DNA of 64,000 nucleotides from NCBI GenBank assembly GCA_932294295.1, contig OW028573.1:52484329-52548328 (forward strand). The letters run 5' to 3'. A program made the translations under genes and the position numbers. Every line of letters begins with the position of its first letter. Position 1 is the first letter of the stretch. A model generated the notes under the pieces. That model saw only the letters and a list, made by a program, of their open reading frames with translations. It was not told the DNA's origin and made no database searches. The stretch is from Alitta virens (taxonomy: Eukaryota > Annelida > Polychaeta > Phyllodocida > Nereididae). Positions 25,023-37,738 of this stretch are shown piece by piece.

Positions 25023-25707
25023 AGCATCATCAGCTGTCTATGCCACTGTCAACACTTGTGTTAATATACACTTCTCTGGTAGCTGGCTTTGCTGACATCA
25101 ATAGACATCAACAAAAACCTCAGTCACTCCATGGACCTCTATGGCTGTTTTATTGTGTATTACAGCTGGCTTAGCTGGGCTCTCAAGCTTCCATGCACCA
25201 ATCCTTTATCACCATCATGCACAGAAAACACACGACTAGTCTGTGAGCATAAAAAAGGGTCCAATTCCATAGTAGGAACAAAGGACCAAATCCAGAGTCG
25301 AATCCACTCCCCATTTTCATTTTGATTACAGTGAAATGCTAATCTTTATGATGAGCCTCATTTCATTATTATGGCAAAGCACTATTCTACTTTAACAAAG
25401 GTTTCGTCGTACTGTTTAGCATTAGTTATGGAACCTAATTCACTGTAATAGCATGGCAATATTAAAGGGCAATTTCAATGCGGAGAATTGCAAATTTGTG
25501 TCATTATGCTATCGGATGACAACAATGCCCATATGGCAACGGAAGAAATGACCTACTTTCACTCCTTAATTTTCTTTTTCTGCTGCATCTCTGGTTTTTG
25601 ATTATTCGAAAGTCTAGCCAATGAAAGCGTGCATGGAGTGTGCACATTTAGTCACAGCCAATCAAGGTGGCCCGGGGGTGGTACTTTTGTCCCTTTCAAG
25701 TGACATT

Positions 25708-25726
25708 TGACCTTCGCTGACCTTGA
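25708..25726. promoter_or_regulatory. Nuclear-receptor DR4 site overlapping an ERR/SF1-type extended half-site
   Basis: TGACCT-TCGC-TGACCT, the second half-site extended as TGACCTTGA. Two CCAAT boxes lie 40 bp apart just upstream (25618 and 25658). Confidence 0.35.
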
Positions 25727-25740
25727 ATCAAGGGCGCTAG

Positions 25741-27965
25741 GGGGACGGAGAATGCCCTTGGTTTGCAAAGGCGCTTAGATAAGGGCGTTTTGCACGCCTG
25801 ATTCGTTTGCATTTTCATTAGGACTTGATGGATGGTAAATTGATGGGGAGCATGGAGTTGTGCAGAGTGAAAATGACCAAGTGGGAAGCAGAGACAATTG
25901 CTTTGTGGGGTTCCAGCCAAGCTTCTTTGTTCCCGTCTAATTGTACTAGACCACGCTATGAAATGTTGTGCTACTGTGCCATTGCACACTACATCTCCTT
26001 CTTGTGCTGCCTCAGATTTAGATTGTCTCCATGATTATCAAGATTTAATGGATCTCTCTTGAACCTCCTTGTTGTTTACATTTTATGCTCTTGGAAGACT
26101 TATCATTTTGTCCTGGGTGTCCTTGATGTTGTGCGAGATTCTGCGAGGACCACTAACTGTGAGTGCAGCAGCTATATGGCCCTTTGTGACGCATGCCAAG
26201 ATAGTCCCTTCATTTTTCTCCGTTCCTGTCTTTTTTCGAAATATTTTTCTTTCTCTGGTTTGGCCTCCTAAAGCCTTGGTCTAACGTGCAGCTGAACTTC
26301 TGGAGACTAGAGCAAACCAAGGACTGAAGCTGCTGTTGCTGCTGTTGCTGCTGCTTGGAAGTTTCAACAGCATCAGCAGCAGCAGCAGCCAGACTAAAGA
26401 AAAATGAAGGAGCTGTTAGGGCAAAAAGTGAAAGTGGATTGGATGAAGGTTTTCTTAGGAGGAGGACAGGGCCACCAGTGTGTATAGGTGGGCCCTGGTC
26501 CTTGTGTTGGAACACCCATTGTTGGCAGTGCGGTGGCATGGCAGAAATGACTGGCTGACTTGCAGCACAAGCCTAATTAAAACATTGGCTTTTCCCTCTA
26601 CTGTGACGTCACGATCTGTAAACAAGAGTGTCTTTTGAGCAAAGTATTGCGTCTGTGTGGGTCGACCAGCCATCCGTCCCCCTTGTCTTACGCCGCCTGT
26701 CTCTTGTTGATTCTACCTGACCTACGAACGCATCACATGGCCTGTTTCTTTCTTTCTTATTTTTTTCTTCCCCCCTTTTTCGTAACTGCAACTTGCATTT
26801 GCTTGTTTGCATCACGGCGGCTGCATCAGTGTGTACACTGCAACAAAGCTGTGCTCTTGACAACTGTGTTCATAATAATAGGTATCCTGCCATATGTCTT
26901 CTTTCAACAAAAGATCTGGTGAATTATACATGATTGCATTATGCATTATCTTTGTTCAATTGATCGTCGTCTGGTTCTCTGATAGCCCCGCATGCACTAC
27001 GCTGTCTCCAATAAAGTCTAAAGTTCTAGGACCAGTCGAATGCCATTTGAATGTCACCTGCGACAGATCTCATGAATATTTAAATTTACTGCCTCTGTGA
27101 CATTGAATGGGCCATTTTTTGATTGATATCATTTTCGATTTCTTTGTTGGGCAATGTACATATCTAGGGAGCACGGTATTTCTGGATTAGTAATGCAAAA
27201 TTAATGTATTTTTCATAATCATCAATAATCTCGACTGCTATTTGACAGTACAAAGGTACATTTTTGTAACCTTCTCAAACATCAGCATATTATTATATGA
27301 GTGATCAACCTTTGCCATCGATCTTGGCAAGTCTCTGATAAGCCCCTAGTGTTGTGGCAATTTGTGCCAACTGGAGAAGCAGTAAATCTGAACTTTTTCA
27401 GAGTAGTGCCAGCTTGTTTCATTAGAGCCTACTTTGAACAACAGCTCTATAAAACTCAGATTCTGTAGCAAAGCTGATACATTGTGTGGTAACACAATAC
27501 AGTAATACAACAACTTCAGAGGTTTTGTGTCAGTATTTTTTAGGTATATTAATAATTCAATCTGTTAAGGATACACCCAATTTTCCAAAACCAACAAGAA
27601 AAGCAATTTCAATTCCAGCATAAATACAAAACTAATACATCGTGTTTGTAATTGCCTAATAAGTGCCATAAGGAACCTCGGATTGGATCCTTCTATTTAG
27701 ATGCTACTTTTGTCAGTATTTGTTTAGAAAGCATCTCGGTTTTCTGCTGGACTGTGGGATTAATTTCCCAACACATACTTTAGAGGCCATTAATATTAGT
27801 GGGAAGTAAATGAGATGGAAGAAAGCTCAATTTTGTGGAAATTACCGAAGCTTTTAGTGGTGTATTGGCAGAGGCACTTGTGATCCTGCAGAGCTCCACA
27901 CTCTCTTTGAAATGTATCGACTCCCTTGATTTATATTGACCGTCATGTGTCTTTTTTTGTTTCAG
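25741..27965 (+). other. Probable intron, segment 6, up to the RRM2 acceptor
   Basis: Holds the CTG/CAG fold-back (26329-26390) and a full CRE TGACGTCA at 26604-26611. Otherwise no gene. The last 20 bases are the T-rich acceptor tract. Confidence 0.6.
26329..26390 (+). repeat. CTG arm plus CAG arm inverted repeat (fold-back)
   Basis: A CTG/TTG arm (26329-26354) faces a CAG arm (26368-26390) across TTGGAAGTTTCAA, which can itself pair. By hand the arms give about 22 aligned positions with one internal mismatch, two G-U wobbles and a one-base bulge. Confidence 0.8.
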
Positions 27966-28094
27966 AGGACAGAAAATTATTTGTTGGCATGTTAAACAAG
28001 CAGCAAACAGAGGACGATGTTCGACAGTTATTTAGTCCCTTCGGCAATATTGAGGAGTGCACTATTCTCCGTGACCAGAATGGAAATAGCAAAG
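27966..28094 (+). CDS. CELF4: CELF exon: first part of RRM2
   Basis: This 129-nt exon has an acceptor after a T-rich tract ending in TTTCAG and a donor GTGAGT. It starts with two bases that complete a split Glu codon and ends with one base of a Gly codon, so it is phase 1 on both sides. It encodes [10 protein letters not shown], which holds the RNP2 motif LFVGML, then [23 protein letters not shown] and NGNSKG, the first half of the second RNA recognition motif. RNP2 supplies an aromatic residue (Phe) that stacks on RNA bases. It is the first recognised coding exon in the window. The acceptor is preceded by TGTGTCTTTTTTTG, a UGU/pyrimidine-rich context. The match to the family is strong and no base is missing. 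Confidence 0.95.
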
Positions 28095-28502
28095 GTGAGT
28101 GTGATTCGCTGATGAAAAGATCCTCTCTCATTATCTCATCAATCTTCTTATTCTTATAATAACTAATGACGACAAAACGAGCATGAATAACAAATCATTT
28201 TTAGCTATTTTCAATCGCTGTCGGCTAAATCCTGCGGCACCCTTAATTACTTTCTGGCCTGAAAAAGCTTTAAAAAGCTCAAAATGTGCCTGTCTGTTCC
28301 AATGTGCTCATTTTGTGTTGGATATTGATAACAAACAATCATTAAGGCTTGCAAATGTTGATATTTGAAATGATTGCCTGAGTTTGGGTGCATGGCCAGA
28401 GGAGGTGCTCTCCCTCCCCCCAGTTTCTTGTTGTGTGCAGAGTTGAAAACTTGCTGCTTTAATGGAAACTGGAATGTAACATTGATCTAGGGAAGTAGGG
28501 GA

Positions 28503-28516
28503 GGGGGGGGGGGGGG
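28503..28516 (+). repeat. G14 homopolymer
   Basis: Fourteen G in a row, about 410 bp downstream of the RRM2 donor. Confidence 0.9.
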
Positions 28517-29518
28517 TCTCATTGATCCTGGTATTATAGTTCACAGTGGGTACTTACAGTGCGTCGCACAGATGCGTTCTCTCGATCGATAGATTCGGTT
28601 TAAAGAGATCCCATTTCCAGCCCAGCAGTGTATTAGGTACACTGCACAGACACCAATGTGAAAAGTGAAAAGAAATGAAAAAGAAATGGAACTGGGAGAA
28701 AGGAGCAGTCCCCAAAAATGTAGTTAAACAGATAATATGGAAAAAGGGTGCGGGGCCATCGATTCATTGCCATTTGGAAATTTAATATTGCCTTAATATT
28801 TTCCTTTAATGATCCAATAATTTCATCACTTTGGTTGATCAAAATGTGAATTAGGTAAGAAATGTCATTTGTGGTTTTATTGCTCAGGAAGAAATCCCAC
28901 TTGCCTGAGTAAGCAGCCGGAATAGGGCTAAAAAATCTCTACAATGATAATGAATAGGGTGTTTAGATCTTACTTAAAAGCTGTTATTATTGATGTAAAT
29001 GATCACAAAGCATTATTCATAGTATGACGTTCCGTGGAGTTTTTGGAAAGATAATTCTATATTCGTCCAGGCATGGTTTTCATCGATGCAGAAATTGTCA
29101 ATGTGTGCATCCTGCATGAAAAGAGAGAAAGTGCGGAGTGAATTAATGATGTATGAGCTTGTTTCTTTTTTTCGTATTTGCAAATGATGGCAATAAAGCT
29201 ATAACGTGGCTTGAATGGCTGATGATGGCCTTGTCACTTGTCTTGGCCCACATTATTGATGTTAAATAGTTTGGTGACAGCTTTGGCGCAAGCAAGAGGA
29301 AACAATTTGCTGAGGGAGATTTACACGTGTGAAGGGAGTCAGGATACTCTTATGAAGGAGCACTATGTAGGTCAGCTGCTGATGTTGCTGTATCATGGAT
29401 CGTTGATTTGATTGTTATTGTTCCCAGTGAGAGAAAGACGCTATGAACTGATAGGACAGCTGCTTTGATCTGCTTGCAAAGATCAATATAGGTCAGAGCT
29501 GAGGGCTGCTGTCTGTGC

Positions 29519-29547
29519 GATGCTGCTGCTGCTGCTGCTTCTGCTGC
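29519..29547 (+). repeat. CTG array
   Basis: Six CTG units, then TTCTGCTGCAG, within the 11.3-kb RRM2 intron, so it would appear as CUG in pre-mRNA. Confidence 0.88.
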
Positions 29548-29594
29548 AGTGGTGATGATGATGCACTGGCCTAGCTGCTGTGTCAGATGGCCCC

Positions 29595-29613
29595 TGACCT
29601 TGACTCAAGGTCA
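29595..29613. promoter_or_regulatory. Perfect palindrome of two extended nuclear-receptor half-sites
   Basis: TGACCTTGACTCAAGGTCA is a perfect inverted repeat of TCAAGGTCA around one C, in the RRM2 intron. TCAAGGTCA is the ERR/SF1-type monomer site. Confidence 0.4.
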
Positions 29614-30635
29614 TCCATATCTAGGGTCACTCGGTGCCCTGTAGTCCACCATTTCACCCTTTAACACCACGGCATCCCTAGCAATCCGTTCTATAGCCAC
29701 CCAAACTGCGTATATCCAGCAGCCTGATATTGAGCACTATTGGGCACAGGGCACTCAACCCCTTGAATTTACGACACCCCAGTCCTCAAGAGATAATAAC
29801 GCAGAACGTCGTCGTAACCATGACAATTTGATATTCAGTCCCCTACTAATCTAATGAATGCAAACATCTAGATCCACTTGTCTCGCCTTCCGCTCCTTGC
29901 TTAATGTCCTAATGTTCAGCTGGCCTGGAGTGCCTCGTCCCATGTAGCTTAATCCAATTTTTGCAGACTCAACTTAAAAGGTTTCCATTGTTATATTTTC
30001 AATGGCAGATATTCCCCAGGATTCTGCTGTTATCATCTGTGGTTGGGACTGGATTGTATTATTATTCTGTGTTTATGAAATGATTGTCTGTTGCTGCAGG
30101 CTGAAGATGCAATTCATGTATAGGATTTCACTATCTTCTTCGCTTCTTTTAGTGATTCCTTTGTAAGCATATCATCTAATCTGTGTTTTCCTCCTCTAAT
30201 CCTACATTTTGAATGCACTTCTTTGCTCTGGTCCCAACAGATGTTCATATTTACTTGTATGAAGAATGTAAGATTTGTATTTACTTGAGAGTAACTTCAG
30301 TTCTTTGGCTTGTTTATCTCAAACTTCTGTAAAACTCGGTCTATGTGCAGTTTGTGTGGACCTTCTTTTTTTTTCGAAACATACTCTGTCTTATAGCTGC
30401 TGCTCTGGGTATATTCGACCTCCTGGCTTGTGAACCCCCATATATGTGGCGTTTGGAAGTGGCTCGGTCCTCGTCATATATTTAGAAGATACTTGTCTTG
30501 CAAGCTGCTTGACTGATCTGACTTGGCTTCATTGATCTGCTGCTGATGCAGCACCCATCTTGCCCCCTTGCATCTCATACACACGACATGCACTCTCTCT
30601 CAGAGGGACACCCTTTCTAAATGTCCAAACCACAA

Positions 30636-30646
30636 CCCCCCCCCCC
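30636..30646 (+). repeat. C11 homopolymer
   Basis: Eleven C in a C-rich stretch. Confidence 0.9.
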
Positions 30647-31974
30647 TCCCTCTTGCAACCCCCTTCTCCCCCACTACTATTGATAAACACGATCAATAGC
30701 GTCTGCTGGCACAACTTGCAGAAATAGATTGAAAAATGCATTTTGCCCCATCGATGTTAACAATTTCAGATAAAACAGTCCATGAACGATACGTCTATTG
30801 ATGTTTTAGCAAGCCACAACAAGCTTTTACGTGTTTAAGTTCCAACTTAAACTCAAATGCGTTTTATAGATTTTAGTGTGCCAATAATTTTTGTGTGATT
30901 GGAACAGTCTTTCCACGTAAACTTTCCAAAGATCTGTGTTAGTTTCCAGGAGATGACATCAATGCTATAACCTGCCAGTCTGCCTCTTGGTTTATATTAA
31001 GATTAAATGGAATATTTCATCAATTTAGGCTTATGCAGTGTGCTTATATCACACGCTGTCACAGCTATCTTTGGTTTATGTGACAGCCACATGTTATCAT
31101 TGTCTCTTCAGTTTCCATTATACCACAATATTGGGCATGACACTGAATCACACATGCTGTATAAATTGCATATGCAACATGATGTCCTTTGAAGGCAGGA
31201 TTGTTATTTGCCAACCCGGGCTATTTGCTGTGCACATGCTGATGCATATACATGCTGTCATGTTTGGTAAATCATTAGGAGCAGGGCTACACACTATAGC
31301 TACACGCCAGACATCTGTCGTTGACAGGGTGGGTGGGGGTGTATGTGTGGTGATGCTGTGGGCTTAAGGTGAAGCGTGGGCATCTGTCAAGTTGATGCTG
31401 ACAGACCATGGACAGACCCACGCCAACTGGAGCGTGGTGCTAACCCATAGCGGTGAAAGAGAGGTCACAGTGCATAGAACCAGCATCCAGCAGCTGCAAT
31501 GGGAGTACAGAGAGCCCTGAGAGTGGGAGGGGTTGGCCAACTCATTGTCTTGCAGATGCCGTCTCATTGCTGCTCTACTCTACATTCTGCTTTTGTCCAA
31601 GCTTAGCATATAATGTGGCTATCCATCATTCTTAAGGGCTTAAGATTATTGGAAGGGGATTTCTCAAGCGTTATGTACAGTTGGCATAATGCCTCATCAA
31701 TAATTACTCTTGTCTCCCTCCTGCTCCAGCAGAATGAATCACATTTTGCCAGATTAATGAGGTTATTGGAAAGTGCTGATGGTTTTCCTGTAGAATCTAT
31801 CTAGCCTGTCTCCCCGAGTGTCCCCGGCAATAAGGGATTGTTGCCACGAAGCGTTTGATGGCGATACTACAATCCTGCAGTCCACAAGTGCTGGACAAAC
31901 ATCACTCTAAGATGCTTTGCTTAACGCCGTATTTGTCAGAGCAGCTGACGAGCCTTCTCACAGGGATGTCATTT

Positions 31975-32004
31975 CAGCAGCAGCAACAGCAGCAACAGCA
32001 GCAG
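31975..32004 (+). repeat. CAG/CAA array
   Basis: CAGCAGCAGCAACAGCAGCA-type array in the RRM2 intron. Confidence 0.88.
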
Positions 32005-34298
32005 TTTCTGTCACATCTGCAGACAATTGTGAGAACCAGCAGCAGGCTCCCTTAACTTATCTGCTGTGTTTGGTACTCCAAACTTTCTTCTCCCTTAAGT
32101 CTGCTATGCATCAGTCTAGCACTCTTTTGTTGTAAGTGTCACTCATTGCTTTGGTCATTGTGGCCAGTCCAGCGTGTAATGACTATTGTTCTGCTATTGT
32201 TCCTGTATCCTTGTTATGTCAGTGCTTTTGTCTATTCAACGATTCTGATTGCGCGTTGCTCTGAGCTCCCCGATGCCTTAACACTGTCATTTCCTCCACA
32301 TGACAGGGCACATTAGGCTTTGTTTGTTGGTGCTAGTGGACATGTGTCAAGTTTTCCCACATGCCGAGCCATTCACTGCAGCAAAGCGGGTCACATGTCG
32401 TTGTTTCAGGGTCTTATTGTTTGGCGAATGATAGCCCGTATGCAAAACTGTGATAATAATGATCCTATACCCCAAGGGAGGGTGCTTATAGTTTACCCAA
32501 TTTCTCTTGCTCTCACCCTCTCATTTCATTGTAGCCTGTCTAATGTCTTAATCGAATTCACTGATGATTTATTTCTTGTTGTCATGTTAATCTTTATTAG
32601 TCACAGTTGAGTGCATCTGCGATTGGCTCTGATCGTTAATGTAACAGACTGAGACGAGATCTGGAAAATTATGCTCTTTTGGATGCAAAACCACTCTCAT
32701 GTGGAGTTTAGTGCAGCTGTCTATGTAACAGATCTGTATCAGCCTTGTGTATCATTCAGGGGGAAAACTCATCATTTTCGAGTGGCTGCGGCTCTGTGTC
32801 ATAATTAATTCATCAAGGTTTGGGGTTATAGAGGTCAGAGCATGTTAGCAAAACGCCATTCTGAGTTGCAGTGTGTCATGTGTGTTGTGTCCACCCTGCT
32901 CCATTGCATCAGGGGCCAATTTGGGCGCTTAGTATTTCCCATCTGTCACAGCATGAATCTCATCTGTCCTGGGGCAAGCCAGACTCCACATCCCTGCATT
33001 CTATCTGGAACATTGACAAATAGATGATTGCGCAGATCCATGACAAGACAACAATCCATCATTTGTCAGGACACACAATACTTACAAGAGATATTTGATG
33101 CTTTTAGTAGACTCAGACAACATGGCTTTGCTGAATGTTAACGGCCCTAATATATTGGCTCAGTGTCATCAGCTCTCCCCTACTCTCTTGTATACATACA
33201 ATTAGAGGCATTGCTGGGAATGATACTGTTGGTCTTTAGAGGCACTTAACATTCTTTTTACGAGCCCATTAGCAGTAAAATTACCTCACAAGGGATGGAA
33301 AGATATTGAGGGGACTTTGACCGGTGATTGAAGGAGATTAATTGCTCCGGTGTTTTTGCCTTGTTATTGTCATGGCGACCAACAATTTCTGATCTACTCC
33401 TGATCCAAGAAAAGGTTACAACAGCAGTTATCTCGACAAAACACCGCCCACCTAAAACTTATCGACGAAGCAGGTAGTGTCAATCTGGAGAGCAGTATGA
33501 AAAGATAAAACGCCTTCTACATCAGAGTTCTGGGTAATTACCACTTAAGGAAATGATGAATGAGTGCCAGGGGCCGTGCGCCTCAAAGCTCCTTGCTGAT
33601 CGTGGGTTATTACATGTTAAAAGAGTGTCCACCTCTATTCGACCAAAGTCTAGCCAGGAGCAATGAAGCTAGAATTGCTAATACCAGATGGATCAAAGCT
33701 ACAAGCTAGCTGGTATTACTGTCAACAGAAATCATTACGAGTAATGCCGCCCGTGTCTATTAACAGTGATTTATTGTGCCAATAAAAGTGGACAGGGCAG
33801 GCCGACCCACGATGGTTGGATGGGAGTTGGAAAGATGTGGGGAGCTCATTGGGGAGGGGGCTGTAGGTCATGTCATGCTGTGCCATGCTAAAGCAGGAGA
33901 AAGAGGAAAGGGGACTAGCTGATCACCGTCACAGCAACTCGGTGCCAATGGCTCACAATCCCAACTGCTCTCCCCCCGAGTCCCCCCGAGCCCCCCAGAT
34001 TGATCGCTTTCTCGATACTGTCGTATTACGGCGCTCAGATTCTGTCATTTCTCCTGCCAATCGACCCAGGCCAGATTTGCATTGCAGATCTGAACAATGT
34101 TCCCAGACGCCGGTGCTTTAGACAGCTGCAGTAATTGCAAACACAATCATAGCATCACCGGATCACGTTGCAGTCTGTTTCTTTCGTTTTGAAGGACACT
34201 GGCTAATCCAGTCAAGTCCACACCATACATATGTATAGGGTCAATAGTGGAGCATACGACACAGTTTCATTCAGTTGAGAGTTCTTGTACGACGATGT

Positions 34299-34330
34299 GG
34301 TGATGCTGCGGTGATGCTGCGGTGATGCTG
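34299..34330 (+). repeat. GGTGATGCTGC tandem repeat
   Basis: Three near-perfect units of GGTGATGCTGC (11 to 12 bp). Confidence 0.85.
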
Positions 34331-34379
34331 TTCCTTTTAGGCCCACCCTATCACCTCATCTGCATCAGTGTTCCTCCTG

Positions 34380-34406
34380 TAGCAGCAGCAGCAGCAGCAG
34401 CAGCAA
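34380..34406 (+). repeat. CAG array
   Basis: Eight near-perfect CAG units ending in CAAC, 50 bp after the GATGCTGC repeat. Confidence 0.9.
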
Positions 34407-37287
34407 CTTTATGATCCTGTAATCCCGGACCAATTTCAAATCCATTTGAAGCGATCTTTTAAGGGTTTGTAATGCCCCCAGTCCATTTGGCAGCTTTTTG
34501 TGGCTTTTATCAAATGTCGCTAAAACCTACAAGTGGCTGAGTAAAGAGTAGCATGCAGGAAAGTGGCCGGGGTGGTTTCTCGACATAAGTCAGAGCTACT
34601 CTGCTGCCTGAAACAGACGATTACTGATAGGGAAACGTGACACCAGCAGCAAAGTAGCCGACCAGGGACTAGATATAGGCTGTCTAAGAGGTTTAGCTCT
34701 CCTGGGCCTCTTGCAGCCTAGGCATCCGATCCACCTATTACAGTTTCGTTCTCTCTCATAGGCGAACAATTATATCTGATTGCCTGAAATCTGGTTCGCG
34801 TTGCAAGCAGAATTTCCATCATTGCAAAATGAGTGGCAGATATTGAATTTCCACATGGACCCGAAAAAGGAGGACAGAGGGAGTTCTTTGTGTGGCCACG
34901 TTGCACTCTACATGTGGTTAATATCAGAACCCACCGGGCCTGCAGGCCTGCAGCTGCTGCTGGAGGGTGACACAGCCCAACTGCAGAGCTCTCACGTTTG
35001 CTGCAACAAACAGGCACAAAAGACAAGGCACTAGCTGAGGCTGTAATATGAAGATGGTGTAGGAGAACTGTTATGGGAAATGTTGTGCGATTTGAAGAAT
35101 GATTTGGAAGGACTTGAAGTTGGTGGGTCTCTCTGCCAGTCCAGTCACACCCCAGACAAGCGGATGGCAGGCCTTGCAGCTGCTTGCACCCGTCTTAACA
35201 CGATGCCCTGCATGCAAAATTTCAAGATGCGGAATATTTTAATATCGACGCTGGAGGGATGAGTCAGTGGGCCTGATTTTAGACAGCTCGATTGATGGGA
35301 GCTGCGTGGGGTGAACTCAGCACTCCATTAGAAGAGCTTTGGGTGAAGCCAGCAATTGTATGGGGGTCCCAGCCCCTCCCCCTACCAACCAGCCCCCATC
35401 AATGTCAATGCGACAAAATATCAGGTTGAAATTGCCGGCTGCTCCTCCGAAAACATGCAAGGAGACGCAACTTGATGGAATGCATATTACTTGGCGAGGC
35501 AGAGATCAAGTAGCTAAGTGAAAGCGGGCTTTGCAACAGAAGCTGGCCGGATCACATCTTGACATGTGCTCTCTACTTTCCACAAAATTGATTACACGCT
35601 AGATGCAATAGCGGTCTCCTGGCCCCGGCCAAAAATACTTGTAAACTTAGGCAGAATTCTAAAACGTGTCTTTGCAAGTTGGCGAGTAAATCAGGGCAGC
35701 GTCTTCATCTTCATTAGTAACCTGTATTATATGTGCAAGGGAGATGGGCACGGGTAATCTGCTGATGCTGCTGCGCCTGACTTTATTGGCGGACGTGGCC
35801 ACCAAGATGACAGGAAGGTGATGGCGAGCGGATGGCTGACTTATTAGAAGATGGGCTGCCATTCCTTGATGAAGTGTGCCACAAACATCCTAGTGCTGCT
35901 TGTCCCTGTGGCTCACTAGAGGCCAATGAACGAGCGGCCATGAGTCGCTGATGAAAGTAGTAGTGTGCTGCCTCAAGTCCCTCGGGGGGCAAGGCGGTCC
36001 TCCGATCTCCCCTGATGGACTCCTCTCCTTCCATCGCCATTACCGCCAGCCTCTCCACAATGCCACATGTTACAGAAGATGAGCGCCATCCTCTGCGATG
36101 GATGCTGCAGCAATCAGTCACCCTGCTCCCCTGATGACACTGTAGGTTTTCTGGGGGCCCTCTAGACCCCCCATTTATCTCACTCCGACGACCTGTTGGC
36201 TTTAAAGACTACCCCTGGCGAGTGCACATTATAGCCTGGTAATCAGGCCATCTACCGGCGCTCCCATGATTTCACCTTTCCATGGACACCCTTGGGCTGA
36301 CCTGGTATTTCCAAGGACCCTTGTGACCAGTCTTGCATAAGGTCACAGGCTGACCACAGGTCCTCATAGAGCCCAAGAGACGTGATTAACTTTCACTGCA
36401 TCATCATGTTCTTCTGCCCATATGCGCCGTCCTCATAATCGTCAGCCCTTTGATCCAGGTCGGCTACCTGTTGAGAACATCGTGTTTTCTACTTAGTTGT
36501 GCAGGCCAGAGGCTGGGGCCAGGCTTAAATCATTTCGAGGCATGATAAGTCTGACAACAAGGTCTTTGTGTGTGAGTTAAGGGGCCACCAGCAACACAGC
36601 TACAATAGAAGGCTTGAGGTTTCAATAGACCTGCCTGCTTGCTCAGTCCAGCCCCTCTCCTCATCCAGGATTAGAACATGTGAGTTGTATTATTGTTTAT
36701 CGCTCACCACATGTCACTTTGTGCGGCTTACTGGCCATAAAACCGTGTTTATCACACCATGCCTCGCCATTGTTTATCATACTGTCTCCTCTGACATTGT
36801 TTACGAGACGTGAAATATATGGCTTTATGTTGCATTCGTAACAAGCTGTTTAACAGTGCGCAGAATTATAGCGGCTGACAAATGTTGCCATTATCATGGG
36901 CAACCAACGGCCAGTATATCACTGAATTCCTCTGATATAATGTCCTGGGCGACTGATCTAACGCGCAAGAATACGAAGTTTGAATCACTGCTAGATGACT
37001 ATGATTGCTTACTCGTAAAACACTGGCATCCGCAAAGTAATACTTAAACATACATTACTGTCATCCGCAGGGACACAGTTGCATAAAAGTGTCTGTGATG
37101 TCTGCTTCACCTGTGTCTCTCCCACTGCTGCTGCTGACGCGGACGCTGGAACAGTAGAGTGTTCATCGCTTTCCGATTGAAAAATATGATTAATGATAAA
37201 GGGATGAAGAGTGTCATTAAGAAAAAAGAAATTGAAGGACAATAATATGGAGCACGCAGACTGCAGGGGGTTCTTCATTAGAAAGAC

Positions 37288-37311
37288 GACTGATGCTGCT
37301 GATGCTGCTGC
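37288..37311 (+). repeat. CTG/ATG array
   Basis: CTGATGCTGCTGATGCTGCT tandem. Confidence 0.85.
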
Positions 37312-37639
37312 ATGGTGTGATTTTCTGTTGGCTTGAGTAGAGTCAGAGGCAGGGCTGTGGTATCGTGATGCAGTTGGAGTAACGAAGCGTGGGCTAGTTT
37401 GAAAGGCAGCAAATTAGTGAGCCATCGCCCGCGTCACGTAGAGCAGGGCAGGCGCCTGTCTAGGACAAGCGGAGCGCCGACCTTCGCGGATTTCTTAAAA
37501 GTCTGCGGGCATCACCGCCATCCATTAATCTTGTTCAGAAGCTGCGCTGTGGACACAGCTGACGAGTGGCCTAGTGCTGCATCATTTTCCACCCTCCCTG
37601 GATGTCTGATCAGTTTTCCTTGCAATTCCCAACATTGCT

Positions 37640-37738
37640 TCTGCTTCTACTGCTGTTGATGTTGATCTTAATGCTGATGCCGTTGATGCAACAGCAGAGC
37701 TCGTACTTATGCAGCAGCAACAGCAGCAGCAGCAGCCG
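37640..37738 (+). repeat. Degenerate CTG/GTT tract followed by CAG array
   Basis: A degenerate CTG-type left half and a cleaner CAG/CAA array at 37710-37738. It could fold back weakly, as the 26.3-kb repeat does. Confidence 0.75.

Larger units (their letters stand above)
22401..25600 (+). other. Probable intron, segment 5
   Basis: Holds the CAG arrays at 22881 and 24980. Short frames only, no recognised product. Confidence 0.55.

Noticed and set aside
1..27965. RRM1 exons of the CELF gene
   Set aside because: Read for KLFVGQIPR-, LTYC-, MNRPIQVKP- and SESRG-like coding; none seen, so they are placed outside the window with the caveat that a short exon can be missed by eye.
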